The notes beneath the pieces were generated by a model, which worked only from the letters and a program-made list of their open reading frames with translations, ran no database searches and was not told where the DNA came from. The position numbers and the translations under genes are program-made. Below, piece by piece: positions 25,468 through 34,571 of a DNA stretch of 64,000 bases. The DNA lies in assembly GCF_003058055.1 (NCBI RefSeq), contig NZ_QBTZ01000001.1:126501-190500 (forward strand), in the 5' to 3' direction. This DNA is from Acidovorax sp. 107. Its GTDB lineage: Bacteria > Pseudomonadota > Gammaproteobacteria > Burkholderiales > Burkholderiaceae_C. Within the stretch, counting starts at the first letter, position 1; every line of letters begins with the position of its first letter.

Positions 25468-28043
25468 GCCGTGGTCTCGCCTTCGGTGCAGCGCTGGGCC
25501 AGGTGGGCCAGGGCTTCTTCCACCTGGTCCACCAGCACCAGGCACAGGTCGCCGGGTTGCAGGCGTGCCAGCGCGGCGTCGATGGCGATGAACTCGCCAC
25601 GGATCTCTTCCACATGCGTGGTGCGCGGCGCATCGGCCAGGCCTTCGCGCAGCAGGGTCATCACTTCGCCGTCGGCGCGGCCACGCTGGGCGGCGTCCTG
25701 GTACAGGATCACGTCGTCAAACGCGGCGCCCAGGATCACGGTCTGTTCGCGGATGTCCTCGTCGCGCCGGTCGCCCGCACCGCTGATGACCACGCTGCGG
25801 CGCTTGCCGGGCAGGGCGTCCACAGCCTGCACCAGGGCGCGCATGGCGTCGGGGTTGTGGCCGTAGTCGGCGATCACGGTGGCACCGCGGTAGTCCATGA
25901 TGTTGAAGCGGCCCGGGGCGTTGTCGCTGTCGTTCACAAAGCCCGACAGGCCCCGGCGGATGGTCTGCCAGGGCATGCCCACGCCCCAGGCGGCGGCCAC
26001 AGACGCCATGACGTTCTCGACCTGGAAGCCGATCTTGCCGTTGCGCGTGATGGGCACGTCGCGCAGGTGGATGGTCTCGCGCCACGAGCCTTCAGAGGCC
26101 ACGATGGAGTCGCCATCCACATACACGGTGCGGTGGCCCTGGGCGCGGTGCGTGACCATGACGGGGTGGTGGCGGTCACTGGCAAAGTAGATCACCTTGC
26201 CGGGGCAGGACGATGCCATGGCCGCCACGATGGGGTCGGCGGCGTTGAGCACGGCGTAGCCCGTGGGCGCCACGTTCTGCACGATCACGCGTTTGAGCAC
26301 GGCCAGGTCTTCCACCGTGGTGATGTAGTTCAGGCCCAGGTGGTCGCCCGCGCCGATGTTGGTGACCACGGCCACCTGGCAGCGGTCAAAGCCCAGGCCT
26401 TCGCGCAGGATGCCGCCCCGCGCGGTCTCGAACACGGCGGCGTCCACCTCGGGGTGCAGCAGCACATTGCGGGCGCTCTTGGGGCCGCTGCAGTCGCCGC
26501 TGTCGATCTGGCGGCCATTCACGTACACGCCGTCGGTGTTGGTCATGCCCACGCGCAGGCCCTGCGCGGTGAACAGGTGCGCAATCAGGCGGGCGGTGGT
26601 GGTCTTGCCGTTGGTGCCGGTGACGGCCACGGTGGGGATGCGGCCGTCATCGCCGTAGGCGAACAGCTTGTCCACCATGGCCTGTCCCACGTTGCGGGGC
26701 TTGCCGTAGCTGGGGGCCAGGTGCATGCGCAGGCCGGGGGCGGCGTTCACTTCGACAAAGCCGCCGCCTTGTTCTTCGAGCGGGCGCAACACGGTTTCGG
26801 CCACCATGTCCACGCCGCAGATGTGCAGACCCACCATCTGGGCGGCTGCCACGGCACGGGCGGCGACCTCGGGGTGCACGTCGTCGGTCACGTCGGTGGC
26901 GGTGCCGCCGGTGGACAGGTTGGCGTTGTTGCGCAGGATGACGCGCTGGCCTTTCTCGGGCACCGAGTCGGGCGTCAGGCCCTGCATGGTCAGACGGGCC
27001 ACCGCGATGTCATCCAGGCGAATCTTGGTCAGCGAGGTGGCGTGGCCTTCGCCGCGGCGCGGGTCCTGGTTGACCACGTCCACCAGCTGGCGCACGGTGT
27101 GTTCGCCATCGCCCAGCACCTGGGGCGGCTCGCGGCGCGCGGCGGCCACCAGCTGGTCGCCCACCACCAGCAGGCGGAAGTCGTGGCCAGGCAAGAAGCG
27201 CTCGACCATCACGGTGCCGTAGTCGGCAGCGTTCTTGTAGGCCTCTTCAAGCTGGGCGCGGTCGGTGATGTTGACGGTAACGCCCTTGCCCTGGTTTCCG
27301 TCCTGGGGCTTGACCACCACGGGCAGGCCGACCTTGAGGGCGACTTCCCAGGCTTCGTCCACGGTATCCACCGGCTTGCCCAGTGGCACGGGCACGCCAG
27401 CGGCGTGCAGCAGGCGCTTGGTCAGGTCCTTGTCCTGGCCGATGGATTCGGCCACGGCGCTGGTCGAATCGACCTCGGCCGCCTGAATGCGACGTTGCTT
27501 GGAACCCCAGCCAAACTGCACGAGGCTGCCGCGTGTGAGGCGGCGGTAAGGAATGCCACGGGCCACGGCGGCTTCGACGATGGAGCCGGTGCTGGGGCCC
27601 AGGCGCTCGTCTTCGTCCAGCTCGCGCAGGTCGGCGACGGCCTTCTCGGCATCGAACGTGCCGTTGCCCAGCGCGGCCTGGATGAGCTGCTGCGCGTCTT
27701 CAAACGCCTTGCGGCCCACGGCTTCTTCGCTGTACTCGACGACCACCTGGTAAACGCCTGCATCGGTGGTGGCGGTGGTGCGCGCAAAGGTCACGGGGCA
27801 GCCTGCCTGCGCCTGCAGGGCCAGCGCTGCGGTCTGCAGCACGTGGGCCAGCGACACATCGCCGCCACCGGTTTCGGGGTGCAGCGCGCCGATGGCGGGG
27901 AACAACGCCCGCAGGCGGGCTTCGAATCCGGCCATCTGGCCCACAGCGCGTTCGTTCTCGGCGCAGGTCACCACGGCCTCGATGGCCATGTGGCGGCTCC
28001 AGAGGTTGGGGCCGCGCAGGGCCCGGGTGCGGGATACATCCAT
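25464..28043 (-). CDS. cphA: Cyanophycin synthetase
   Basis: An 859-residue synthetase making multi-L-arginyl-poly-L-aspartate, a nitrogen store, without ribosomes. Three parts are visible: an N-terminal domain; an ATP-grasp domain (VVKPQDGNQGKGVTVNI, about 240-260) that in this family adds Asp to the backbone; and a Mur-ligase-like domain with an intact P-loop VTGTNGKTTTARLIAH near residue 475, which adds Arg to the side chain. GAGDRRDEDI near the end is also conserved. It lies 98 nt downstream of the paralogue cphA' on the same strand and overlaps creA by 4 nt. No cyanophycinase gene is in the window. Confidence 0.95.
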   Translation of the reverse strand: MDVSRTRALRGPNLWSRHMAIEAVVTCAENERAVGQMAGFEARLRALFPAIGALHPETGGGDVSLAHVLQTAALALQAQAGCPVTFARTTATTDAGVYQVVVEYSEEAVGRKAFEDAQQLIQAALGNGTFDAEKAVADLRELDEDERLGPSTGSIVEAAVARGIPYRRLTRGSLVQFGWGSKQRRIQAAEVDSTSAVAESIGQDKDLTKRLLHAAGVPVPLGKPVDTVDEAWEVALKVGLPVVVKPQDGNQGKGVTVNITDRAQLEEAYKNAADYGTVMVERFLPGHDFRLLVVGDQLVAAARREPPQVLGDGEHTVRQLVDVVNQDPRRGEGHATSLTKIRLDDIAVARLTMQGLTPDSVPEKGQRVILRNNANLSTGGTATDVTDDVHPEVAARAVAAAQMVGLHICGVDMVAETVLRPLEEQGGGFVEVNAAPGLRMHLAPSYGKPRNVGQAMVDKLFAYGDDGRIPTVAVTGTNGKTTTARLIAHLFTAQGLRVGMTNTDGVYVNGRQIDSGDCSGPKSARNVLLHPEVDAAVFETARGGILREGLGFDRCQVAVVTNIGAGDHLGLNYITTVEDLAVLKRVIVQNVAPTGYAVLNAADPIVAAMASSCPGKVIYFASDRHHPVMVTHRAQGHRTVYVDGDSIVASEGSWRETIHLRDVPITRNGKIGFQVENVMASVAAAWGVGMPWQTIRRGLSGFVNDSDNAPGRFNIMDYRGATVIADYGHNPDAMRALVQAVDALPGKRRSVVISGAGDRRDEDIREQTVILGAAFDDVILYQDAAQRGRADGEVMTLLREGLADAPRTTHVEEIRGEFIAIDAALARLQPGDLCLVLVDQVEEALAHLAQRCTEGETTA

Positions 28044-28141
28044 GGAAGTCTCTTTCAGTGGTCCATCAGGGCACAGGGGCCCTGTTCAGGTCGTGGGATG
28101 TGGGGTGAAACAACAAACAAGGGCAGATGCGCGAGGAGCCA

Positions 28142-30349
28142 TCACGACCGCAAGGCGGCGGTGGGGACCAGCTCGGGCTCGAAGGTCTTGATGCCCGCGC
28201 CGATCAGGTCGGGCGCGATGTCCAACGCCCAGGCCGTGCCGATGGCGGCCAGCAGGGCGTCGGTGTCGGGCACCACGGCATTGCGGCCAAAGGTCAGGTC
28301 GGACAGGGCACCCAGCACGTGCTCGGCACTCCCCGTGGCCAGCACCACGCGGCCGTTCTTGATGAAGACAGCGCGGCCGTTGTCCTTGGCGCGGTGCTCG
28401 ACGATCACGGGCAGCGTGCCGTCCTGCGCATACAGCACTACATCTCCATCAGACAGCGGGGCGAGGTCGGCCACCTGCCGGATGGCGGCGTTGAGCACGG
28501 CAGCGCCTTCGGCCAGCACCACATCCACCTGGGTGCGCATCACCTTGGTCATCTGGTCCTGCTCGTGCACGTCAAACTCGGCCAGCGTTTCCACGCCATC
28601 CATGTCGGTGACCACGCCCACCTGGCAGCGGTCATAGGCCAAGCCGTCGCGCAGGATGGTGCGCGCGTCGCTTTCGATCACGGCGGCCTGCACCATCTTG
28701 TTCATCAGCAGGCGGTGTGCGGCCTCCCAGTGGGCGCAGTCGGTGGCTTCCACAAGGCGGCGGTCCAAAAAGAGTCCATCACGGCAGGCCAGGCCGGTGT
28801 GGTGCCCGCTCAGGTGCAGCAGCCAGGCCACCACGCGCGAGATGGTGGCGGTGTTGCGCGTGCCTGCCACGCCGACCAAGGGGATGCGGCCTGCGGGGCC
28901 TTCGTCATCGGCGTCGGAGGGGAACAGGTGCTCGGCAATCGCCTGGCCCACGGGGCGCGGTGCGCCCACGGCGGGCTTCAGGTGCATGAGCAGGCCAGGG
29001 CCTGCGTTGACTTCGACAATGGCGCCGCCCTGTGCGTGCAGGGGCTTGGAGATGTCGCGCGCCACCATGTCGATGCCGGCGATGTCCAGTCCGACCACCT
29101 TGGCGGCGAGCTGGGCGATGTAGGCCACTTCGGGGTGTACATCGTCGGTGCAGTCAACGGCCACGTTGCCGTTGCGCTGCACCACCACCTGCCGACCGGC
29201 TGCGGGCACGGAGTCGGCTTCGAGGTCCTGTCGCTTGAGCTCCAGCTGTACCTTGGTGTCGGTGGCCAGGTCGATGATTTCGAGCGGGTACTCTTCTTCG
29301 TAGCCCCGGCGGGGGTCGGAGTTGAGCTGGGTGTCGATGAGTTCCTTGACGGTGGAGCGGCCATTGCCGGTGATGGTGACCAGCTCGCCGCGTGCGGCAG
29401 CCACCACCTTGCCGCCCACCACCAGCACGCGGTGTTCGTCGCCGGGGATGAATCGCTCGACCATCACGTCGCTGCCCTCGGGGTAGGCTACGTGGTAGGC
29501 CGCCTCGATGTCTTCCTGCTTGCGCAGGTCCAGCGTCACGCCCCGGCCATGGTTGCCGTCGGAGGGCTTGACGACCACGGGCAGGCCGATGTCCTGTGCT
29601 GCTTCCCAGGCTTCTGCCGGGCTGTTGACCACCTGACCTTCGGGGATGGGCACGCCGCAGGACTTGAGCAGGCCCTTGGTCAGGTCCTTGTCGCTGGCAA
29701 TGCCTTCGGCAATCGCGCTGGTGTACTCGGTCTCGGCCGTCCAGATGCGGCGCTGGCGGGCGCCATAGCCCAGCTGCACCAGGTTGCCGTCGTTCAGGCG
29801 GATGTGCGGGATGCCCCGGTCGGTGGCGGCGGTGACGATGCAGGCGGTGCTGGGGCCGAGGTACTGGTCGTCCACCTCGGTGCGCACGCGCGCCACGGCG
29901 GCCTGTACGTCAAAGGGCTCGTCGTTGACGGCCGCCATGATGAGCGCGTGGCCCTGGGCCAGCGCCACGCGCGCGACGCTTTCGTCACGGGCGCGGAACA
30001 CCATGCGGTACACGCCGCGCTGGGAGGTAGAGCGCGTCTGGCCGAAACCCGTGGGCATGCCCGACAGGTTGAGCAGCTCGATCACGATGTGCTCCAGCAC
30101 ATGGCCGCACCAGGTGCCCTCTTGCAGGCGCTGCAGGAAGCCACCGCGCTCGCCCACGCCGCAGTGGTGTTCGATCAGCGCGGGCAGCCAGGCCGTTAGG
30201 CGGTCATTGAAGCCTGGGATGGTGTTGGAGGGATAGTCCTCCAGTTCGCCCAGGTCCAGCCAGACTTCCAGGACCGGCCGGTAGGTCCAGATATTGGGGC
30301 CCCGCAGATAGTTGATGCGAAGCAGTTGGATGTCGTTGAGTTTCGCCAT
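28142..30349 (-). CDS. cphA': Second cyanophycin synthetase, degenerate Mur-ligase P-loop (CphA')
   Basis: A 735-residue paralogue of CphA. The ATP-grasp domain is well preserved (VVKPSDGNHGRGVTLDL; ERFIPGDEHRVLVVGG). In the Mur-ligase-like domain the expected GTNGKTTT is replaced by GVAGTRNTATISR (about residue 490), losing the P-loop Lys, and the C-terminus is about 120 residues shorter than CphA. Arg-ligating activity is therefore unlikely. By comparison with cyanobacterial CphA2, it could polymerise beta-Asp-Arg dipeptides or assist CphA; this is inference. It is the promoter-proximal gene of cphA'-cphA-creA and diverges from the ABC exporter gene. Confidence 0.92.
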   Translation of the reverse strand: MAKLNDIQLLRINYLRGPNIWTYRPVLEVWLDLGELEDYPSNTIPGFNDRLTAWLPALIEHHCGVGERGGFLQRLQEGTWCGHVLEHIVIELLNLSGMPTGFGQTRSTSQRGVYRMVFRARDESVARVALAQGHALIMAAVNDEPFDVQAAVARVRTEVDDQYLGPSTACIVTAATDRGIPHIRLNDGNLVQLGYGARQRRIWTAETEYTSAIAEGIASDKDLTKGLLKSCGVPIPEGQVVNSPAEAWEAAQDIGLPVVVKPSDGNHGRGVTLDLRKQEDIEAAYHVAYPEGSDVMVERFIPGDEHRVLVVGGKVVAAARGELVTITGNGRSTVKELIDTQLNSDPRRGYEEEYPLEIIDLATDTKVQLELKRQDLEADSVPAAGRQVVVQRNGNVAVDCTDDVHPEVAYIAQLAAKVVGLDIAGIDMVARDISKPLHAQGGAIVEVNAGPGLLMHLKPAVGAPRPVGQAIAEHLFPSDADDEGPAGRIPLVGVAGTRNTATISRVVAWLLHLSGHHTGLACRDGLFLDRRLVEATDCAHWEAAHRLLMNKMVQAAVIESDARTILRDGLAYDRCQVGVVTDMDGVETLAEFDVHEQDQMTKVMRTQVDVVLAEGAAVLNAAIRQVADLAPLSDGDVVLYAQDGTLPVIVEHRAKDNGRAVFIKNGRVVLATGSAEHVLGALSDLTFGRNAVVPDTDALLAAIGTAWALDIAPDLIGAGIKTFEPELVPTAALRS

Positions 30350-30586
30350 GGATTGCAGCGGTTGTGGTTCCGGCCTTGGTGAGGGCTGTGCGGTAGGGGG
30401 ACGAAAGGGAATTTTGTGGACGATGATTGTGCGCCAGTCCGGGGCCTGTGCGCAGTGTCAGCCAAATAGCTGCCACAGACGTTACAGGAGGATGCCGTCG
30501 CACCGTGGCGTGCAGTATCGGTGAGAATTCCTGCTTTCGCGAGAGCAGCCACCGCAGGCAGCCGGTGGCGGAAAACCCAACCAAAA

Positions 30587-32893
30587 ATGCAACATCACCA
30601 TTCTGTGGACGCCTCAGGTGTCTTTTCTGGCCCCGTGGGAGCCGATTTGCGGGCCATGCTCGCTTCCAAAGAGAACGTGTTGGCGGCTTTGCCGGTTGAC
30701 CTGAGCGCCACGCTGCGCTTTGCGGCGGGTTGGGTGGTGGTGACGTCCGAGCGGCTGCTGGCCTGCGAGCCCGGCACCACGGTCTGGCGCAGCTGGCCTC
30801 TGGGTGAGGGGTTGGCTCTCAAGCTGCATGACCACGGCGGAGTGGGCTCGCTGGAGTTGCACAACCCCGACGAGCGCCTGGCCCAGTGGCGCTTTACCCT
30901 GGCGCACCATGCGCAGGCGCTGCGCTTGGTGCAGCGGTTTGAGCAGCAAAGCGCCCGGGGCGACAGCGGTGCCGAGGACGAGGCAGAAGAGCCTGTCTGC
31001 CCCACCTGCCACACGCCGCTGCCGCCGGACACCGAGGAGTGCCCCGCCTGTGCCCGCGCCCAGCCCCCCCAGACGTCCACCTGGGTGCTGCTGCGTCTGT
31101 GGCGTTTTGCGCGGCCCTACCGCAAACAGCTGGCGGCCGGTTTTGCGCTGACGCTGGCCTCCACCGCCGCCACGCTGGTGCCACCCTACCTCACCATCCC
31201 GCTGATGGACGACATCCTGATTCCGTTCCAGAACGGCAAGCAGATCGAGCCTGGCCTGGTGTTGCTGTACTTGAGTGGTCTGCTGGCTTCCGCCTTGGCT
31301 GCCTGGGGCCTGTCGTGGGCGCGCACTTACATATTGGCGCTGGTGTCCGAGCGCATTGGCGCCGACCTGCGCACCACCACGTACGAGCATCTGCTGCGCC
31401 TGTCGCTGGACTACTTTGGCGGCAAGCGCACCGGCGACCTGATGGCACGCATCGGGTCGGAGACCGACCGCATCAACGTGTTCCTGTCGTTGCATGCGCT
31501 GGATTTCGTGACCGACGTGCTCATGATCTGCATGACGGCGGCCATCCTGTTCTCCATCAATCCGTGGCTGGCATTGGTCACGCTGGTGCCGCTGCCCTTC
31601 ATTGGCTGGATGATCCACACCGTGCGTGACCGCTTGCGCACCGGCTTTGAAAAGATCGACCGGGTGTGGTCCGAGGTGACCAACGTGCTGGCCGACACCA
31701 TCCCCGGCATCCGCGTGGTGAAGGCCTTTGCGCAAGAGAAGCGCGAAGCCCAGCGTTTCCGTGACGCCAACCAGCACAACCTGGAAGTGAACGACAAGCT
31801 CAACAAGACCTGGAGCCTGTTCACGCCCACGGTGTCGCTGCTGACCGAAATTGGCCTGCTGGTGGTCTGGGCCTTTGGCATCTGGCTGGTGTCGCGCAAC
31901 CAGATCACGGTGGGTGTGCTTACGGCCTTCATCGCCTACATCGGGCGCTTCTACAGCCGGCTCGACTCCATGAGCCGCATCGTATCGGTCACCCAGAAGG
32001 CGGCTGCGGGCGCCAAGCGCATTTTTGACATCCTCGACCATGTGAGCAACGTGCCCGATCCCGCGCAGCCGGTGAAGGTGGACAAGGTGTTGGGCGCCAT
32101 CAGCATGCAGGGCGTGGGCTTCCGCTACGGCAGCCGCGCGGTCATCAAGGGGCTGGATCTGGACATCCGCCCCGGCGAGATGATCGGCCTGGTGGGCCAC
32201 AGCGGCTCGGGCAAGAGCACGCTGGTCAACCTGATCAGCCGCTTTTATGACGTGAGCGATGGCTCCATCCAGGTCGATGGCATCGACATCCGCCGCTTTG
32301 CGGTGGCCGACTACCGCCGCCACATCGGTCTGGTGCTGCAAGAGCCCTTCCTGTTCTTCGGCACCATTGCCGAGAACATCGCCTACGGCAAGCCCGAGGC
32401 CACGCGCGAAGAAATCGTGGCCGCCGCCCGCGCCGCGCACGCGCACGAGTTCATCCTGCGCCTGCCGCACGGCTACGACTCGCTGGTGGGCGAGCGCGGC
32501 CAGGGCCTGTCGGGCGGCGAGCGTCAGCGCATCAGCATCGCCCGCGCGCTGCTGATCGACCCGCGCATCCTGATCCTGGACGAAGCCACCTCGGCCGTGG
32601 ATACCGAGACCGAAAAGGAAATCCAGAAGGCGCTCGACAACCTGGTGCAAGGTCGCACCACGATTGCCATTGCCCACCGCCTGTCCACCCTGCGCAAGGC
32701 CGACCGCCTGGTGGTGATGGACCGGGGCGAGGTGGTGGAGGTGGGGCCACACGACGAGCTGATGGAAAAGCAGGGCGCCTACTGGCGGCTGTACGAAGCC
32801 CAGGCCCGCCGCGCCGAAGAAGACGCGCAGGCGGCGGGCGTCATCATCGACAGCAGCCTGCTGCACCCGGCCCACCCCGCCGGCAACCCCTGA
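30587..32893 (+). CDS. ABC exporter (cyanophycin locus) with PH-like domain and zinc ribbon
   Basis: A 768-residue fused half-transporter. Order: a PH-like N-terminal domain (ENVLAALPVDLSATLRFAAG), a zinc ribbon CPTC-x10-CPAC around residue 138-155, six membrane helices (from about 165), and an ATPase domain with Walker A GHSGSGKSTL (about 536), Q-loop VLQEPFLFF, signature LSGGE, Walker B ILILDEATSAVD and the switch His in IAHRLST. It resembles lipid/peptide exporters and would work as a homodimer. It diverges from cphA' and is followed 6 nt later by DUF1854, so a link to cyanophycin metabolism is likely; the substrate is unknown. ATG 30587 chosen; GTG 30521 also in frame. Confidence 0.88.
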   Translation: MQHHHSVDASGVFSGPVGADLRAMLASKENVLAALPVDLSATLRFAAGWVVVTSERLLACEPGTTVWRSWPLGEGLALKLHDHGGVGSLELHNPDERLAQWRFTLAHHAQALRLVQRFEQQSARGDSGAEDEAEEPVCPTCHTPLPPDTEECPACARAQPPQTSTWVLLRLWRFARPYRKQLAAGFALTLASTAATLVPPYLTIPLMDDILIPFQNGKQIEPGLVLLYLSGLLASALAAWGLSWARTYILALVSERIGADLRTTTYEHLLRLSLDYFGGKRTGDLMARIGSETDRINVFLSLHALDFVTDVLMICMTAAILFSINPWLALVTLVPLPFIGWMIHTVRDRLRTGFEKIDRVWSEVTNVLADTIPGIRVVKAFAQEKREAQRFRDANQHNLEVNDKLNKTWSLFTPTVSLLTEIGLLVVWAFGIWLVSRNQITVGVLTAFIAYIGRFYSRLDSMSRIVSVTQKAAAGAKRIFDILDHVSNVPDPAQPVKVDKVLGAISMQGVGFRYGSRAVIKGLDLDIRPGEMIGLVGHSGSGKSTLVNLISRFYDVSDGSIQVDGIDIRRFAVADYRRHIGLVLQEPFLFFGTIAENIAYGKPEATREEIVAAARAAHAHEFILRLPHGYDSLVGERGQGLSGGERQRISIARALLIDPRILILDEATSAVDTETEKEIQKALDNLVQGRTTIAIAHRLSTLRKADRLVVMDRGEVVEVGPHDELMEKQGAYWRLYEAQARRAEEDAQAAGVIIDSSLLHPAHPAGNP

Positions 32894-32899
32894 GACGCT

Positions 32900-33412
32900 G
32901 TGAGCGACCCTGCCATGAATGCTTCCCTGACCCCGTCGTCGTCCACTGCTGCTTTTCAACTGGTGCGCAACCCGCACGGCCGCCTGGTCCTGACCCTGGC
33001 CGACGGCACAGCCCATGAGGGCGTGACCCCCGTGCGGGCCTTTCCCATTGCCGCACCGGGCGAGGGGCTCTCCCTGGTGGGCGCCGACGGCCATGAACTG
33101 CTGTGGGTTCCCCGGCTGGAGGCTGTGACGGGCCCCGCCCGGCAGCTCATTGAAGAGGAGCTGGAAGTGCGCGAGTTTGTGCCCACTATCCAGAAAATCC
33201 TCGCCGTTTCGAGTTTTTCAACGCCCAGCACCTGGGATGTGGAGACTGACCGAGGCCCGGCGCGCCTCGTGCTCAAGGCCGAAGAGGACATCCGCCGCCT
33301 GGGCGGACGCACCCGGTTGCTGATTGCCGGGGGTGACGGCTTGCAGTTCCGGGTCAAAGACACCACGGTGCTAGACAAGCACTCGCGCCGCTTGCTCGAG
33401 CGCTTTCTTTGA
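32900..33412 (+). CDS. DUF1854 family protein of the cyanophycin locus
   Basis: A 170-residue protein of the DUF1854 family. Seen are FQLVRNPHGRLVLTLADGTA, the stretch LIEEELEVREFVPTI and a C-terminal DTTVLDKHSRRLLERFL. It has no signal peptide or membrane span. It follows the ABC exporter by 6 nt and is probably coupled to it; families of this type recur beside cyanophycin genes. GTG at 32900 is used; ATG at 32915 is an alternative. Function unknown, possibly an accessory to the exporter. Confidence 0.8.
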   Translation: MSDPAMNASLTPSSSTAAFQLVRNPHGRLVLTLADGTAHEGVTPVRAFPIAAPGEGLSLVGADGHELLWVPRLEAVTGPARQLIEEELEVREFVPTIQKILAVSSFSTPSTWDVETDRGPARLVLKAEEDIRRLGGRTRLLIAGGDGLQFRVKDTTVLDKHSRRLLERFL

Positions 33413-33845
33413 CCGGTAGCGGCGGGGTCTGACCGGCTCCGCTCTCTCGGTGGCCCGGGCCCTGTCTTGCGGCCTGGAGGGGAAAGGGGGCTGGCGCGCC
33501 CCTCTCGCACCTCCCTTGAGCACGGCCCAAGCCGTGCACCTTGCTGCCCGTTCACACCCAACGGGTGACGATCTGTAGGCCGCGCGGTCTCCCGATGGCG
33601 TGGCGCTGTTGCGGCGCCTGCACGCGCCCAGCACCCCTTTCAAACCTATTTCGGATGGCTATTGGGCACCTTCAGGTGGCCTGTGAGGCGCTGGGCGGCT
33701 TCAGGAGGGTGGGTTTTTCTAGGGAAAACCCTAAATTTCGTTCAATCGGTGAAAAAGACCTAAATTCACCCTTCTTTTTGCCGTAATGAATGTACGAAGA
33801 GGCCAAAAGACCCTCTCACCTTTTGTTCAACTACGGGCCAATGTC
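33413..33845. other. Intergenic region without convincing gene
   Basis: Between the DUF1854 gene and the next ORF. The first 300 bases are GC-rich with no family-like ORF (a frame at 33541-33786 has random composition). The last 130 bases are AT-richer and hold an inverted repeat at 33711-33731 and two direct CCTAAATT copies (33730-33737, 33759-33766), which look regulatory. In-frame upstream ATG for the next gene lies at 33786. Confidence 0.6.
33711..33731. promoter_or_regulatory. Inverted repeat upstream of hypothetical gene
   Basis: GGGTTTT-TCTAGGG-AAAACCC: a 7-bp perfect stem that extends to 9 bp with one G-T pair and a 3-nt loop. No T tract follows, so an operator is more likely than a terminator. 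It overlaps the first of two CCTAAATT repeats spaced 29 bp. Confidence 0.4.
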
Positions 33846-34277
33846 ATGCAAATGCCACCTGTCGATCGATCGCCGTCCTGGCGTCCTCCGGGCGCTGATT
33901 TGTATTCCACTGGCGCCTCGGGTGCGCCTCCGGTGCGTCCCATCAACGCTCCCAATCCTGTCGAGTCCATGGACCGGATGGGCGAGGGGGCGATCGTGCG
34001 CGAGCCGGACAAACCCTCGGCGCCCGAGGCGCCCAACCGGGACTGGACGGCGGTCAAAAAGAAAGACACCGTCGAGGAGCCGCCGGAGCCTCCCAAAGAG
34101 CCTATCTACAAGCAGCTGCTGGAGTTCATCCAGTCGATGTGGCGCGCCAGCGGCAGCGCGGTGGAGGTGGCGCAGGACGTCAACAAGATGACCCTGCAGG
34201 AGCGCCTGGCCCAGCAGGTCAAGAACGAGCCGCTGACCTACACCGACCCCAAGGTCAAGCGCACCGGCGGTGCCTGA
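33846..34277 (+). CDS. Hypothetical protein, Pro-rich N-terminus
   Basis: A 143-residue cytoplasmic protein. Residues 1-85 are Pro/Glu-rich and probably disordered (EEPPEPPKEP is typical). The C-terminal third is helical (IYKQLLEFIQSMWRASGSAV; NKMTLQERLAQQVKNEPLTY). No family recognised. ATG at 33846 is used; ATG at 33786 adds 20 residues. The codon usage is like neighbouring genes. Confidence 0.6.
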   Translation: MQMPPVDRSPSWRPPGADLYSTGASGAPPVRPINAPNPVESMDRMGEGAIVREPDKPSAPEAPNRDWTAVKKKDTVEEPPEPPKEPIYKQLLEFIQSMWRASGSAVEVAQDVNKMTLQERLAQQVKNEPLTYTDPKVKRTGGA

Positions 34278-34458
34278 GCAGCAGGCGCAACCGGGCTGCC
34301 GGCCGTGAAGAGGCTTTATTTCGCGCAGTGGCAGGCCCGGTGCGGGTCTTGATGGCATTGCGCAGCGGTGGATTGCGGAGCAAAGGCGCCGCCTGTCGTT
34401 TGCGGGGGCATGCACGGTGTAGGGACACTGGCGGCATCTCCCAGATTCACACGGCAGT

Positions 34459-34525
34459 TTTGCTATTAAATAAATAGCTATTGGCGCATATTCCAATGGC
34501 GCTTCAAGCCGATTGGGCTCATTTC
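34459..34525. repeat. Dispersed repeat, copy 3
   Basis: Reverse orientation: hairpin TTGCTATTAAATAAATAGC, then ATTGGCGCATATTCCAATGG, CGCTTCAAGCCGATTGG. Aligns along its whole length with the copy at 60722. It sits in the 294-bp convergent gap 34278-34571, in which nothing else is recognisable. Confidence 0.8.
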
Positions 34526-34571
34526 TCTGACTTTCAGGCCTGACAGCCTGCTAACCTGCCAATGCCGTTTC

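Noticed and set aside
25503..28637. 1044-codon open frame on the plus strand opposite cphA
   Set aside because: It is antisense to a clearly recognised cyanophycin synthetase; the translation is His/Gly/Val-rich without any motif, a usual effect of high GC.
30614..33094. 826-codon leftward frame opposite the ABC exporter
   Set aside because: Mirror of an exporter with all ABC motifs; no coherent protein features.
33541..33786. 81-codon rightward ORF in the gap after DUF1854
   Set aside because: Random composition, no ribosome site, crosses the inverted repeat.
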